NCBI GenBank assembly: GCA_900762805.1
Contig: CAAFHY010000017.1
Location: forward strand, 1-5,812
Direction: 5' to 3'
DNA from: Oscillospiraceae bacterium
GTDB taxonomy: Bacteria; Bacillota; Clostridia; Oscillospirales; Ruminococcaceae
DNA length: 5,812 nucleotides
Shown here: piece after piece, positions 1-5,668 of the stretch
Position numbering within the stretch: position 1 is the first letter of the stretch
Layout of the letters: each line of letters opens with the position of its first letter
Made by a program: the position numbers and the translations under genes
The notes under the pieces: generated by a model
The model's database searches: none
The model's input: only the letters and a program-made list of their open reading frames with translations
Told to the model about the DNA's origin: nothing

Positions 1-1259
1 AGAGGCAAATTTATGACAGATCCGTCGGTTTGTAACGGATGTCCGGCAAAAACGGCCGGCGTAACGGGGCGAAGCTCCGGGTGCGCCGCCCGAAAAGCGG
101 CGGTGACACCCTCGTTTTCCGCTGTGTTGACGGTGCAGGTCGAATAGACCAGACGGCCGCCGGTCTTGACATAGCGCGCGGCATTTTCAAGGATGGCGCG
201 CTGAAGCGCCGGCAGCCCGGCCAGCTCGCCGGCCTTTTTATAGCGAAGCTCCGGCTTGGCGGCCAGCATGCCGAGACCCGAACAGGGCACATCGCACAGC
301 ACGCCGTCAGCCCCGCCGAGCGTCGGGCAGAAAACCGCGGCATCGGCCAGCATGACACGTGCGCCGGCCTTCAGGCGGCGGCAGGTCTCCCGAAGCAGCC
401 TGAGGCGCGCCGGCTGGACATCGCAGGCAAACAGCTCGCCGGTGTTGCGCATCAGCTCGGCCAGAATGGCCGTCTTTCCGCCGGGGGCGGCGCAGCAGTC
501 GATCGTCTTGTCGCCCGGCTGAGGCGACAGAGCGTGAGCGGCGGCGGCCGACCACAGCCCGACGATAGCGACACGGCCGTCGGCAAACAGCGGGCTCTTC
601 TGGATCGGCAGACCGTCAGTCTGCCGCCAGACACCGGGCACAAAGGTCGGCTCCAGCCGAAAGCCCCCGTCACACAGCAGACGCAGCGTCTCATCGGGAT
701 CGCCGGCAAGGCTGTTGACGCGGATATAACGGTGCTGCGGCTCAAGCGTCGCCTCCAGCATCTGCCCTGCCCTGAGCTCGCCATACTGGTCGATAAGCAG
801 ACGCGCCACATCGTCCGACGACGACCAGCGCACCGCCAGACGGCGGACAGGGTCGGCGATACGGTCGAGCCTGCCAAAGTCAAAGCGCGGCACGGCGCGC
901 AGGATGGCATTGACCAGCCCGGCAGCCGATCGTTTTTTGAAGGCATACGCCAGCGCAACGCTCTCGCTGACGGCGGCGTGCGCCGGCACGCGGCTCATAT
1001 ACAGGAGCTGATAAGCACCGCTGCGCAGAATGGCGCGGATCTCGGCGTCCAGCCGGTCGAGCGGCTTGGCGCACAAGTCGGTCAAAACAAAATCAAGCGT
1101 GCGCAGGCGGGACACGGTGCCGTAGACCAGCGCCGTGCAGAAGGCAGCGTCGCGCTCATTCTCTATCCCCGCCAGCTCCTGCTTGAGCGTCAGATTGGAA
1201 AAGCCGTCCCCCTCTATGCGCATGAGGCAGCGGGCGGCTGTGTAGCGCACCTTATCCAT
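1..1259 (-). CDS. rsmB: 16S rRNA (cytosine(967)-C(5))-methyltransferase RsmB (3' end cut by window edge)
   Basis: 419 codons are visible without an in-frame stop; the frame runs off the left edge. RsmB uses S-adenosylmethionine to methylate C967 of 16S rRNA. It opens with a NusB-like RNA-binding domain: MDKVRYTAARCLMRIE, then FCTALVYGTVSRLRTLDFVL, and SGAYQLLYMSRVPAHAAVSE near residues 80-99. The Rossmann methyltransferase domain follows, with SAM motif I DCCAAPGGKT (254-263), ACDVQPARLRLL, motif IV DVPCSGLG (about 323-330, Cys326) and motif VI YSTCT (372-376, Cys375 as the probable nucleophile). The last visible residues, GHPLQTDGSVINLP, are normally followed by HGTDGFFIA, so about 15-25 residues are missing. 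The usual QD of motif X, before motif I, is replaced: the stretch reads AIVGLWSAAAAHAL (231-244). The ATG overlaps the fmt stop as TGATG and lacks a close SD, suggesting reinitiation. Confidence 0.96.
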   Translation of the reverse strand, partial: MDKVRYTAARCLMRIEGDGFSNLTLKQELAGIENERDAAFCTALVYGTVSRLRTLDFVLTDLCAKPLDRLDAEIRAILRSGAYQLLYMSRVPAHAAVSESVALAYAFKKRSAAGLVNAILRAVPRFDFGRLDRIADPVRRLAVRWSSSDDVARLLIDQYGELRAGQMLEATLEPQHRYIRVNSLAGDPDETLRLLCDGGFRLEPTFVPGVWRQTDGLPIQKSPLFADGRVAIVGLWSAAAAHALSPQPGDKTIDCCAAPGGKTAILAELMRNTGELFACDVQPARLRLLRETCRRLKAGARVMLADAAVFCPTLGGADGVLCDVPCSGLGMLAAKPELRYKKAGELAGLPALQRAILENAARYVKTGGRLVYSTCTVNTAENEGVTAAFRAAHPELRPVTPAVFAGHPLQTDGSVINLP

Positions 1260-2176
1260 CAGAGCAGCAGGTCGCCCTTTTTCAGGCGGCGGCCGGCAAG
1301 AAATTCGCTGCCGGTCATCTCGCGCGAGCCCTGCGGCTTGACGCGCACCAGCTCGACAGCCCCGCCCTTAGCCGAGACGCAAAGCGGCGCGGTTGACAGC
1401 ACCGTTCCATAGGGCTGCACCTCCTCCTGCTCGTGAAAGACGGCCCTGAGCAGCTTGACCTCCTGCCCGTTATAGACAAAATAAGCGCCCGGCCACAGCG
1501 AAAAGGCGCGTGCGGCATTGACGATCTGGCGGGCCCCGGTGGCGGCAAAGCTGACCAGCGCATCCTCGCGGCGGATCATGGGGGCCATGGTGGCCGCCTC
1601 ATTCACCTGCGGCAGCGGGGCGGCATGGCCGCCTGTCACCAGCTCGACCGTGCGCCCGGCCACCGCGCCGCCCAGCTCGCCGAGCTTTCGGAACAGCGAC
1701 ACGGCGTCATCGTCCGGCTCGATGGCGATGGGATAATAGCGAAGGATGCCGCCGGTATCCATGCCCTCGTCCATCTGCATGGCGGTGATGCCCGTTTCGG
1801 TCTCGCCGTGGTAGAGGGCCCACTGGATGGGCGCCGCGCCGCGGTATTTTGGCAGCAGGGAGGCATGAAGATTGACGCAGCCAAAGCGCGGCAGCTCCAG
1901 TATCTCCCTGGGCAGTATCTTGCCATAGGCCATCACAACGATGAGCTCCGGCTTCAGGTCAAACAGAAACTGATTGTCCTTTCGGATGCTGGCCGGCTGA
2001 AAGACCGGAACGCCCAGCTTCTCGGCCGACAGCTTGACGGGCGGCGGCGTCAGCACCTGCCTGCGGCCGACCGGCTTATCAGGCTGGCAGACGGCAGCCG
2101 CAACGCCGTATTGCCGCTGCAGCGCCTCAAAAGCCGGAACGGCGATCTCCGGCGTACCCATAAAGACGATCTTCAT
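1259..2176 (-). CDS. fmt: Methionyl-tRNA formyltransferase
   Basis: Encodes 305 residues, slightly shorter than the usual 310-315. The enzyme transfers the formyl group of 10-formyl-tetrahydrofolate to Met-tRNA-fMet for translation initiation. The N-terminal Rossmann-type domain starts MKIVFMGTPEIAVPAFEAL and carries QPDKPVGR (31-38). The formyl-transfer active site is VNLHASLLPKYRGAAPIQWA (101-120), with Asn102 and His104. It is completed by MDEGMDTGGIL (135-145), with Asp140 equivalent to the catalytic Asp. The C-terminal OB-like tRNA-binding domain spans about 207-305 (GARQIVNAARAFSLWPGAYF near its start) and ends in GSREMTGSEFLAGRRLKKGD. The ATG at 2176 is supported by the GAGGA SD and the canonical N-terminus. 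Its TGA stop shares one base with the rsmB ATG. The def-fmt pairing puts both enzymes of the N-formyl cycle side by side. I see no missing key residue. Confidence 0.98.
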   Translation of the reverse strand: MKIVFMGTPEIAVPAFEALQRQYGVAAAVCQPDKPVGRRQVLTPPPVKLSAEKLGVPVFQPASIRKDNQFLFDLKPELIVVMAYGKILPREILELPRFGCVNLHASLLPKYRGAAPIQWALYHGETETGITAMQMDEGMDTGGILRYYPIAIEPDDDAVSLFRKLGELGGAVAGRTVELVTGGHAAPLPQVNEAATMAPMIRREDALVSFAATGARQIVNAARAFSLWPGAYFVYNGQEVKLLRAVFHEQEEVQPYGTVLSTAPLCVSAKGGAVELVRVKPQGSREMTGSEFLAGRRLKKGDLLL

Positions 2177-2179
2177 GCT

Positions 2180-2641
2180 TTATTCCTCGTTCGTCTCGTA
2201 CATTTCAATGGCGATATCGGTATAGAGGCGGCCGTCAAGATGATCGACCTCGTGGCAGATGCAGCGGGCGGTCATATCCTCAGCCGTCCAGTCAAAGAGG
2301 CGGCCGTCGCGGTCACAGGCACGCACGGTGACCTTCTGCGGGCGGGTAACAAGGCCGCACTCGCCGGGCACCGACAGGCAGGCCTCCTCCTGCGTTACCG
2401 AGCCGCTGCGGTCGATGATGACAGGGTTGACAAGCGGGACATGCTTTTCCCCGTCAAATACCACCACGACACGGCGCAGCGTCCCGATCTGCGGCGCGGC
2501 CAGACCGTAGCCGTCGGCCGCCACAACCGTTTCAAGCAGATCGTCGATCAGCTCGCCCGTCCTTTTTCCGAAATCCGTGACCTCGCGGCTGTGCTTACGC
2601 AGCAGCGGATCCTCCTTGGTCAAAATCGTCCTGAGAGCCAT
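2180..2641 (-). CDS. def: Peptide deformylase
   Basis: Encodes 153 residues, typical of the shorter clostridial deformylases. This metalloenzyme removes the N-formyl group from nascent proteins at the ribosome exit, reversing what Fmt (the next gene) adds to initiator tRNA. All three signature motifs are present. Motif 1 is GYGLAAPQ (44-51). Motif 2 is EACLSVPG (86-93), with Cys88 as metal ligand. Motif 3 is HEVDH (130-134), with His130 and His134 as metal ligands and Glu131 as the catalytic acid/base. The context CICHEVDHLDGRLYTD is typical of the family. Motif 2 reads EACLS rather than the common EGCLS, a conservative change probably shared by relatives. The start ATG at 2641 gives MALRTILTKEDPLLRK, the usual N-terminus, and has a strong SD. 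The TAA stop is 3 nt before the fmt ATG. Confidence 0.97.
   Translation of the reverse strand: MALRTILTKEDPLLRKHSREVTDFGKRTGELIDDLLETVVAADGYGLAAPQIGTLRRVVVVFDGEKHVPLVNPVIIDRSGSVTQEEACLSVPGECGLVTRPQKVTVRACDRDGRLFDWTAEDMTARCICHEVDHLDGRLYTDIAIEMYETNEE
2184..2188 (-). promoter_or_regulatory. Shine-Dalgarno GAGGA of fmt inside the def 3' end
   Basis: GAGGA lies 7 nt before the fmt ATG and is formed by the last two Glu codons of def just ahead of its TAA stop. A ribosome finishing def is therefore placed next to the fmt start, which suggests coupled synthesis of deformylase and formyltransferase. Confidence 0.65.
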
Positions 2642-2647
2642 AGCACT

Positions 2648-2653
2648 CCTCCT
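2648..2653 (-). promoter_or_regulatory. Shine-Dalgarno AGGAGG of def
   Basis: A consensus AGGAGG sits 6 nt before the def ATG, inside the 27-nt priA-def gap. This is the longest gap in the window and the best-spaced strong SD, so def is probably initiated independently of upstream translation and perhaps at a higher rate than its neighbours. Confidence 0.8.
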
Positions 2654-2668
2654 GCTTTCAGCAAAAAA

Positions 2669-4903
2669 CTAATCGTCCCGGCAGCCAAAGGCATCGACGG
2701 ACAGCCGAATGCCGCGGAAGCGGGAATCGGAATAAAACTCCTCCATGGCCTGCTCGGTCAGGCGGTTCCAGCGGGCATCGCCGCGGCACTTGACCGTCAG
2801 CTTATAGCGGTACTGCCCCGCGAGATAGCCGACGCGAAAGGGCGACGGCCCCAGCAGGCGGACGGGCACGTCCCCCTGTGCCGCCACCAGGCGCTTGAGA
2901 ACGGCGGCAAAGCTCTCGGCGGCCGCCAGAACATCCGGCGCCTTTTCCCCCGAAAAGCCGACGGTGTACATGGCGCAGAAGGGCGGGTAGAGGCAGGCCT
3001 TTCGCATGGCGATCTCCGTGCGAAAGAAGCCATCGTAATCCTGCCGCGCCGCCAGCGACAGCACCGGATTGTCGGGATCGACCGTTTGTATAAGCGCTGT
3101 GCCGCCCTTCCGGCTGCGGCCGCTGCGGCCGACCAGCTGGGTGACCATCGAAAAGACGCGCTCATAAACGCGGTAATCCTGCATCAGCAGCAGCTGATCG
3201 ATGCCCAGCACGGCGGCGAGGGTGACATTTTCAAAATCAAGTCCCTTGGCAATCATCTGTGTGCCGACAATGATATCATACCGCCTCTCGCGGAAATCGC
3301 GCAGCTTTTGCTCATACTCCCCCCGGCGGGAGGCCGAATCGAGATCGAGCCGCAGGATGCGGGCCGATGGGAACAGCTGCTCGAGCTGTTCTTCCGCGCG
3401 CTGGGTGCCGAGGCCGGTAAAGCGCAGCGTCCCGCCGCAGGCTGAGCAGCTGCCGCGCACCGGCTCCTGATAGCCGCAGTGATGGCAGTGCAGTCCGGCG
3501 GCCGTCTTATGATAGACGAGCGCCGCGTCACAGTGGGGGCATTTCTGGACCTGACGGCATTCGGTGCAGATGGAAACGGTATAGTAGCCGCGGCGGTTGA
3601 GCAGCAGCATAACCTGCTGCCCGGCGGCCAGGCGTTGATCGATGGCGCGCTTGAGCTGACCGCTGACAAAGCCGGTATTGCCCGCGAGCAGCTCCTGCCG
3701 CATATCGACTGTTTCGACAGCGGGCAGCGGCAGACCAAGATAGCGCTTTTCGAGCCGCACGATGCCGCCGTGCCGCCCGGCATGGTAGTATTCGCTGACC
3801 GACGGCGTGGCCGACCCCTGAAGCAGGTGGCAGCCGCACAGCCGCCGGCGCTCGCGCGCCACGGCCACGGCGCTGAAGCGCGGGCTCTGCTCCGAAAGAT
3901 AGGCCGATTCCTGCTGTTCATCAATGATGATAAGGCCAAGCAGCTGCGCCGGAGCAAAAACAGCCGTCCTTGTGCCGACCACAACGCGGCATTTCCCCTC
4001 GCGCACCGCCAGCCATTGCAGCTGACGCTCGCTCTCGGACAATCCGCTGTGCAGTACGGCGACCTCGTCGCCGAACATCTCGCGCAGGCGGTAGATAGTC
4101 TGTGTGGCAATGGCGATCTCCGGCACCAGCAGGATGCTGCTGCGGCCCTGCGCCAGCATATCGGATATCAGCCGCATATAGACGACCGTTTTGCCGCTGG
4201 AGGTGACGCCGTAAAGCAGCGTCTCCCCCGCGCCGGCCTCGATGCGGGCGCGGATGGCGTCATAGGCGGCCTGCTGTTCGGGAAAAAGGGTAAAGGGCTG
4301 CTCCCGCGGCGTATAGCGGCGGTAGACAGCCAGCTCCTTGTTGCGCGCGCCTCGTACCAGCCCTCCGCGCTTTTCCATGGCGGCAAGCGTGGCGGCCGAC
4401 ACGCCGGTCAGCGCCGTCAGCTCGGCACGCGTCGCCCCCTTGGACGGCACCAGCGGGAACACGCGCCGCATCAGCGGCGTCAGCCCCTCCGGCGAGCCGG
4501 GGAAAAAGACCGTCTCCTGCGCGGCGGTGCGGTGGTCGGCCAGCGAATAGCTGCCGTCCTCGCAGCGCACGGCGGCACGCAGCTGCTTGGGCAGGATGGT
4601 GCGCACGGCGTCGAAATAGGCGCAGAAGGCATTATGCTTGAGATAGTCGATCAGGGCGACCTGCTCCCCATCGAGCAGCGGGTGCTGTTCGCAGAAGAAC
4701 AGGCTCTTGAGCCCCTCCGACGGGCTGTCCTCCTCCATCACAACACCGACGCGCGGCTGATCGCTGCGGCCGAACGGCACGACGACACGCGCCCCCGGCA
4801 CAGCCTGTTCGGCCAGCGAGGGCGGCACGAGATAGGAATAGAGCTTATCAAACTGAAAGGCGGCGTTGTCGAGCGCCACCTTTACAGCCCTGTCAGGGCT
4901 CAT
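2669..4903 (-). CDS. priA: Primosomal protein N' (replication restart helicase PriA)
   Basis: Encodes 744 residues, within the family's 700-830. PriA recognises stalled or collapsed forks, unwinds the lagging arm and starts primosome reassembly. Visible parts in order: N-terminal 3'-DNA-binding domain (about 6-105; FDKLYSYLVP, then GARVVVPFG); helicase lobe 1 with Walker A GVTSSGKT (232-239), LLVPEIAIATQ (258-268), LHSGLSESER (284-293), motif II IIIDEQQES (325-333) and GSATPS (363-368); a zinc module with eight Cys (446, 449, 455, 458, 473, 476, 486, 489); GLGTQRAEE (497-505); GTQMIAKGLDFENV (547-560); motif VI QLVGRSGR (589-596); and the C-terminal domain. Motif II is DEQQ instead of the textbook DEEH. 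The start is the ATG at 4903, since AVKVALDNAAFQFDKLYSY fits the family N-terminus; the frame is open to 5059 but overlaps rpoZ. No SD precedes this ATG. An alternative GTG at 4879 has a weak AGGG upstream but would cut into the first strand. coaBC, a usual neighbour, is absent. Confidence 0.96.
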   Translation of the reverse strand: MSPDRAVKVALDNAAFQFDKLYSYLVPPSLAEQAVPGARVVVPFGRSDQPRVGVVMEEDSPSEGLKSLFFCEQHPLLDGEQVALIDYLKHNAFCAYFDAVRTILPKQLRAAVRCEDGSYSLADHRTAAQETVFFPGSPEGLTPLMRRVFPLVPSKGATRAELTALTGVSAATLAAMEKRGGLVRGARNKELAVYRRYTPREQPFTLFPEQQAAYDAIRARIEAGAGETLLYGVTSSGKTVVYMRLISDMLAQGRSSILLVPEIAIATQTIYRLREMFGDEVAVLHSGLSESERQLQWLAVREGKCRVVVGTRTAVFAPAQLLGLIIIDEQQESAYLSEQSPRFSAVAVARERRRLCGCHLLQGSATPSVSEYYHAGRHGGIVRLEKRYLGLPLPAVETVDMRQELLAGNTGFVSGQLKRAIDQRLAAGQQVMLLLNRRGYYTVSICTECRQVQKCPHCDAALVYHKTAAGLHCHHCGYQEPVRGSCSACGGTLRFTGLGTQRAEEQLEQLFPSARILRLDLDSASRRGEYEQKLRDFRERRYDIIVGTQMIAKGLDFENVTLAAVLGIDQLLLMQDYRVYERVFSMVTQLVGRSGRSRKGGTALIQTVDPDNPVLSLAARQDYDGFFRTEIAMRKACLYPPFCAMYTVGFSGEKAPDVLAAAESFAAVLKRLVAAQGDVPVRLLGPSPFRVGYLAGQYRYKLTVKCRGDARWNRLTEQAMEEFYSDSRFRGIRLSVDAFGCRDD
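4886..4900. repeat. Inverted repeat at the rpoZ/priA junction
   Basis: A perfect 7-bp inverted repeat with a single central base, read on the coding strand as AGCCCTG-A-CAGGGCT. As RNA it could form a 5-bp GC-rich stem (AGCCC/GGGCT) with a TGACA loop. It starts on the first base after the priA ATG and contains the rpoZ stop codon in its centre. The repeat is plain in the sequence; any effect on priA translation is inference. Confidence 0.6.
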
Positions 4904-5090
4904 CGTATTTGACGGTGAAGCGATGGTCGCCAAACTCATCGATCGCGATGTTGATGGGCTTGTCGTACAGCTCATACTGCCCATCGCTGGCGGCCTCGGC
5001 GATGTCGCGCGAGCGGCGGGCAACGGCCACAACCAGCGCATAAGCGCTCTCATTTTCATTCAGCAGCTGTGAAATCTGCGGCTTCAGCAT
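4893..5090 (-). CDS. rpoZ: DNA-directed RNA polymerase subunit omega
   Basis: A small protein of 65 residues, in the range of omega subunits from Bacillota. Omega binds the beta-prime subunit and helps assemble and stabilise RNA polymerase. The diagnostic block is ENESAYALVVAVARRSRDIA (residues 12-31), matching the family pattern 'sRYaLV.avAkRAR.i', followed by KPINIAIDEF (44-53), matching 'KPV.iAieEi'. The start is the ATG at 5090, giving [10 protein letters not shown]. An in-frame ATG at 5117 would add MAKPGGSGR, which lies within gmk and has no family counterpart. AGGAGG with a 10-nt spacer and a closer AGGA precede the ATG at 5090. The gene overlaps the gmk stop by 7 nt and the priA start by 11 nt. 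The gmk-rpoZ pair is a conserved neighbourhood in many bacteria. The usual family Arg in 'sRYaLV' is Ala here, a modest deviation. Confidence 0.93.
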   Translation of the reverse strand: MLKPQISQLLNENESAYALVVAVARRSRDIAEAASDGQYELYDKPINIAIDEFGDHRFTVKYDEP

Positions 5091-5668
5091 TCTTCCTGAT
5101 CCTCCTGGCTTTGCCATTCATCTATGATCCGGGCAATACGCTCGGCGCATTCCCTGACTTCATTATTTTCCACGACGGCATCATAATATTCGATCTGCGC
5201 CATCTCGCGGTGGGCGATCTCCATGCGGCGGGCGATCTCCTCCTCCGTTTCGGTCGAGCGCCCGCGCAGGCGGCGCTCCAGCTCAGCGTATGACGGCGGC
5301 GTGATAAACACCAGCAGCGCGTGCGGGTAGCGCAGCTTGACGGTGCGCCCGCCCTGCACCTCGATGACCAGCACGACGGTCTTGCGTTCGGCCAGCCGCC
5401 GCTCGGTTTCCGACGCGGGGGTACCGTAGTAGTTGCCGGCATATTCGGCGCACTCCAGCATCCCGCCGCCGCGGACGCGGTTTTCAAACTCCTCGCGGGT
5501 GATATAGTAATAATCGACGCCCTCCTGCTCATGCTCGCGCATGGCACGGGTGGTGCAGGAAACGCTCAGCTCGGTGTTGGGCCGGATGCGCAGCAGTTCC
5601 TTCACCACGGTGTCCTTGCCGCAGCCGGAGGGGCCGGATACCACGACAAGATATTTTTCATTCTTCAT
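5084..5668 (-). CDS. gmk: Guanylate kinase (GMP kinase)
   Basis: Encodes 194 residues, close to the usual 190-210. The enzyme phosphorylates GMP to GDP with ATP in the cytoplasm and feeds GTP, dGTP and (p)ppGpp synthesis. The P-loop is [10 protein letters not shown] at residues 11-20. The GMP-binding region follows: [16 protein letters not shown] (35-50), [11 protein letters not shown] (51-61) and [10 protein letters not shown] (75-84), then VIEVQGG (101-107) and the lid segment [20 protein letters not shown] (129-148). The chosen start is the ATG at 5668, because [15 protein letters not shown] matches the family N-terminus. The frame stays open back to 5752, but those extra 28 residues are Arg/Gln-rich and overlap remA. 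No good SD precedes the ATG, which lies inside the end of remA, so translational coupling is likely. Asp replaces the more common Gly or Ser after the P-loop Lys. The stop overlaps the rpoZ start by 7 nt. Confidence 0.97.
   Translation of the reverse strand: MKNEKYLVVVSGPSGCGKDTVVKELLRIRPNTELSVSCTTRAMREHEQEGVDYYYITREEFENRVRGGGMLECAEYAGNYYGTPASETERRLAERKTVVLVIEVQGGRTVKLRYPHALLVFITPPSYAELERRLRGRSTETEEEIARRMEIAHREMAQIEYYDAVVENNEVRECAERIARIIDEWQSQEDQEEC
5101..5106 (-). promoter_or_regulatory. Shine-Dalgarno AGGAGG of rpoZ
   Basis: A perfect AGGAGG lies in the last codons of gmk, 10 nt before the rpoZ ATG at 5090. A second weaker AGGA (5094-5097) lies only 3 nt from the ATG. The pair supports the ATG at 5090 over the in-frame ATG at 5117, which lies upstream of these motifs. 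Confidence 0.7.

Noticed and set aside
11..358. A 115-codon minus-strand frame near the left edge.
   Set aside because: It overlaps rsmB in another frame. The rsmB frame carries the DVPCSG and YSTCT motifs and reads through to the window edge.
2663..2668. T6 run on the minus strand just after the priA stop, considered as an intrinsic terminator.
   Set aside because: No stable GC-rich stem precedes it, and the def SD follows within a few bases, so a transcript most likely continues through.
3112..3133. Tandem-looking CTGCGGCC repeat.
   Set aside because: It encodes the repeated Gly-Arg-Ser of PriA motif VI (GRSGRS) with identical codons, so it is coding sequence and not a separate repeat element.
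1433..3445. A 670-codon open frame on the plus strand facing fmt, def and priA.
   Set aside because: It is in exact register opposite the sense codons, has no recognisable domain and exists because the sense genes avoid TTA, CTA and TCA. The same holds for plus-strand frames at 39-1412 (facing rsmB) and 3479-4912 (facing priA).
4904..5059. A 52-codon N-terminal extension of priA, Ser/Pro/Arg-rich.
   Set aside because: It is an out-of-frame reading of rpoZ; PriA homology begins right after the ATG at 4903.
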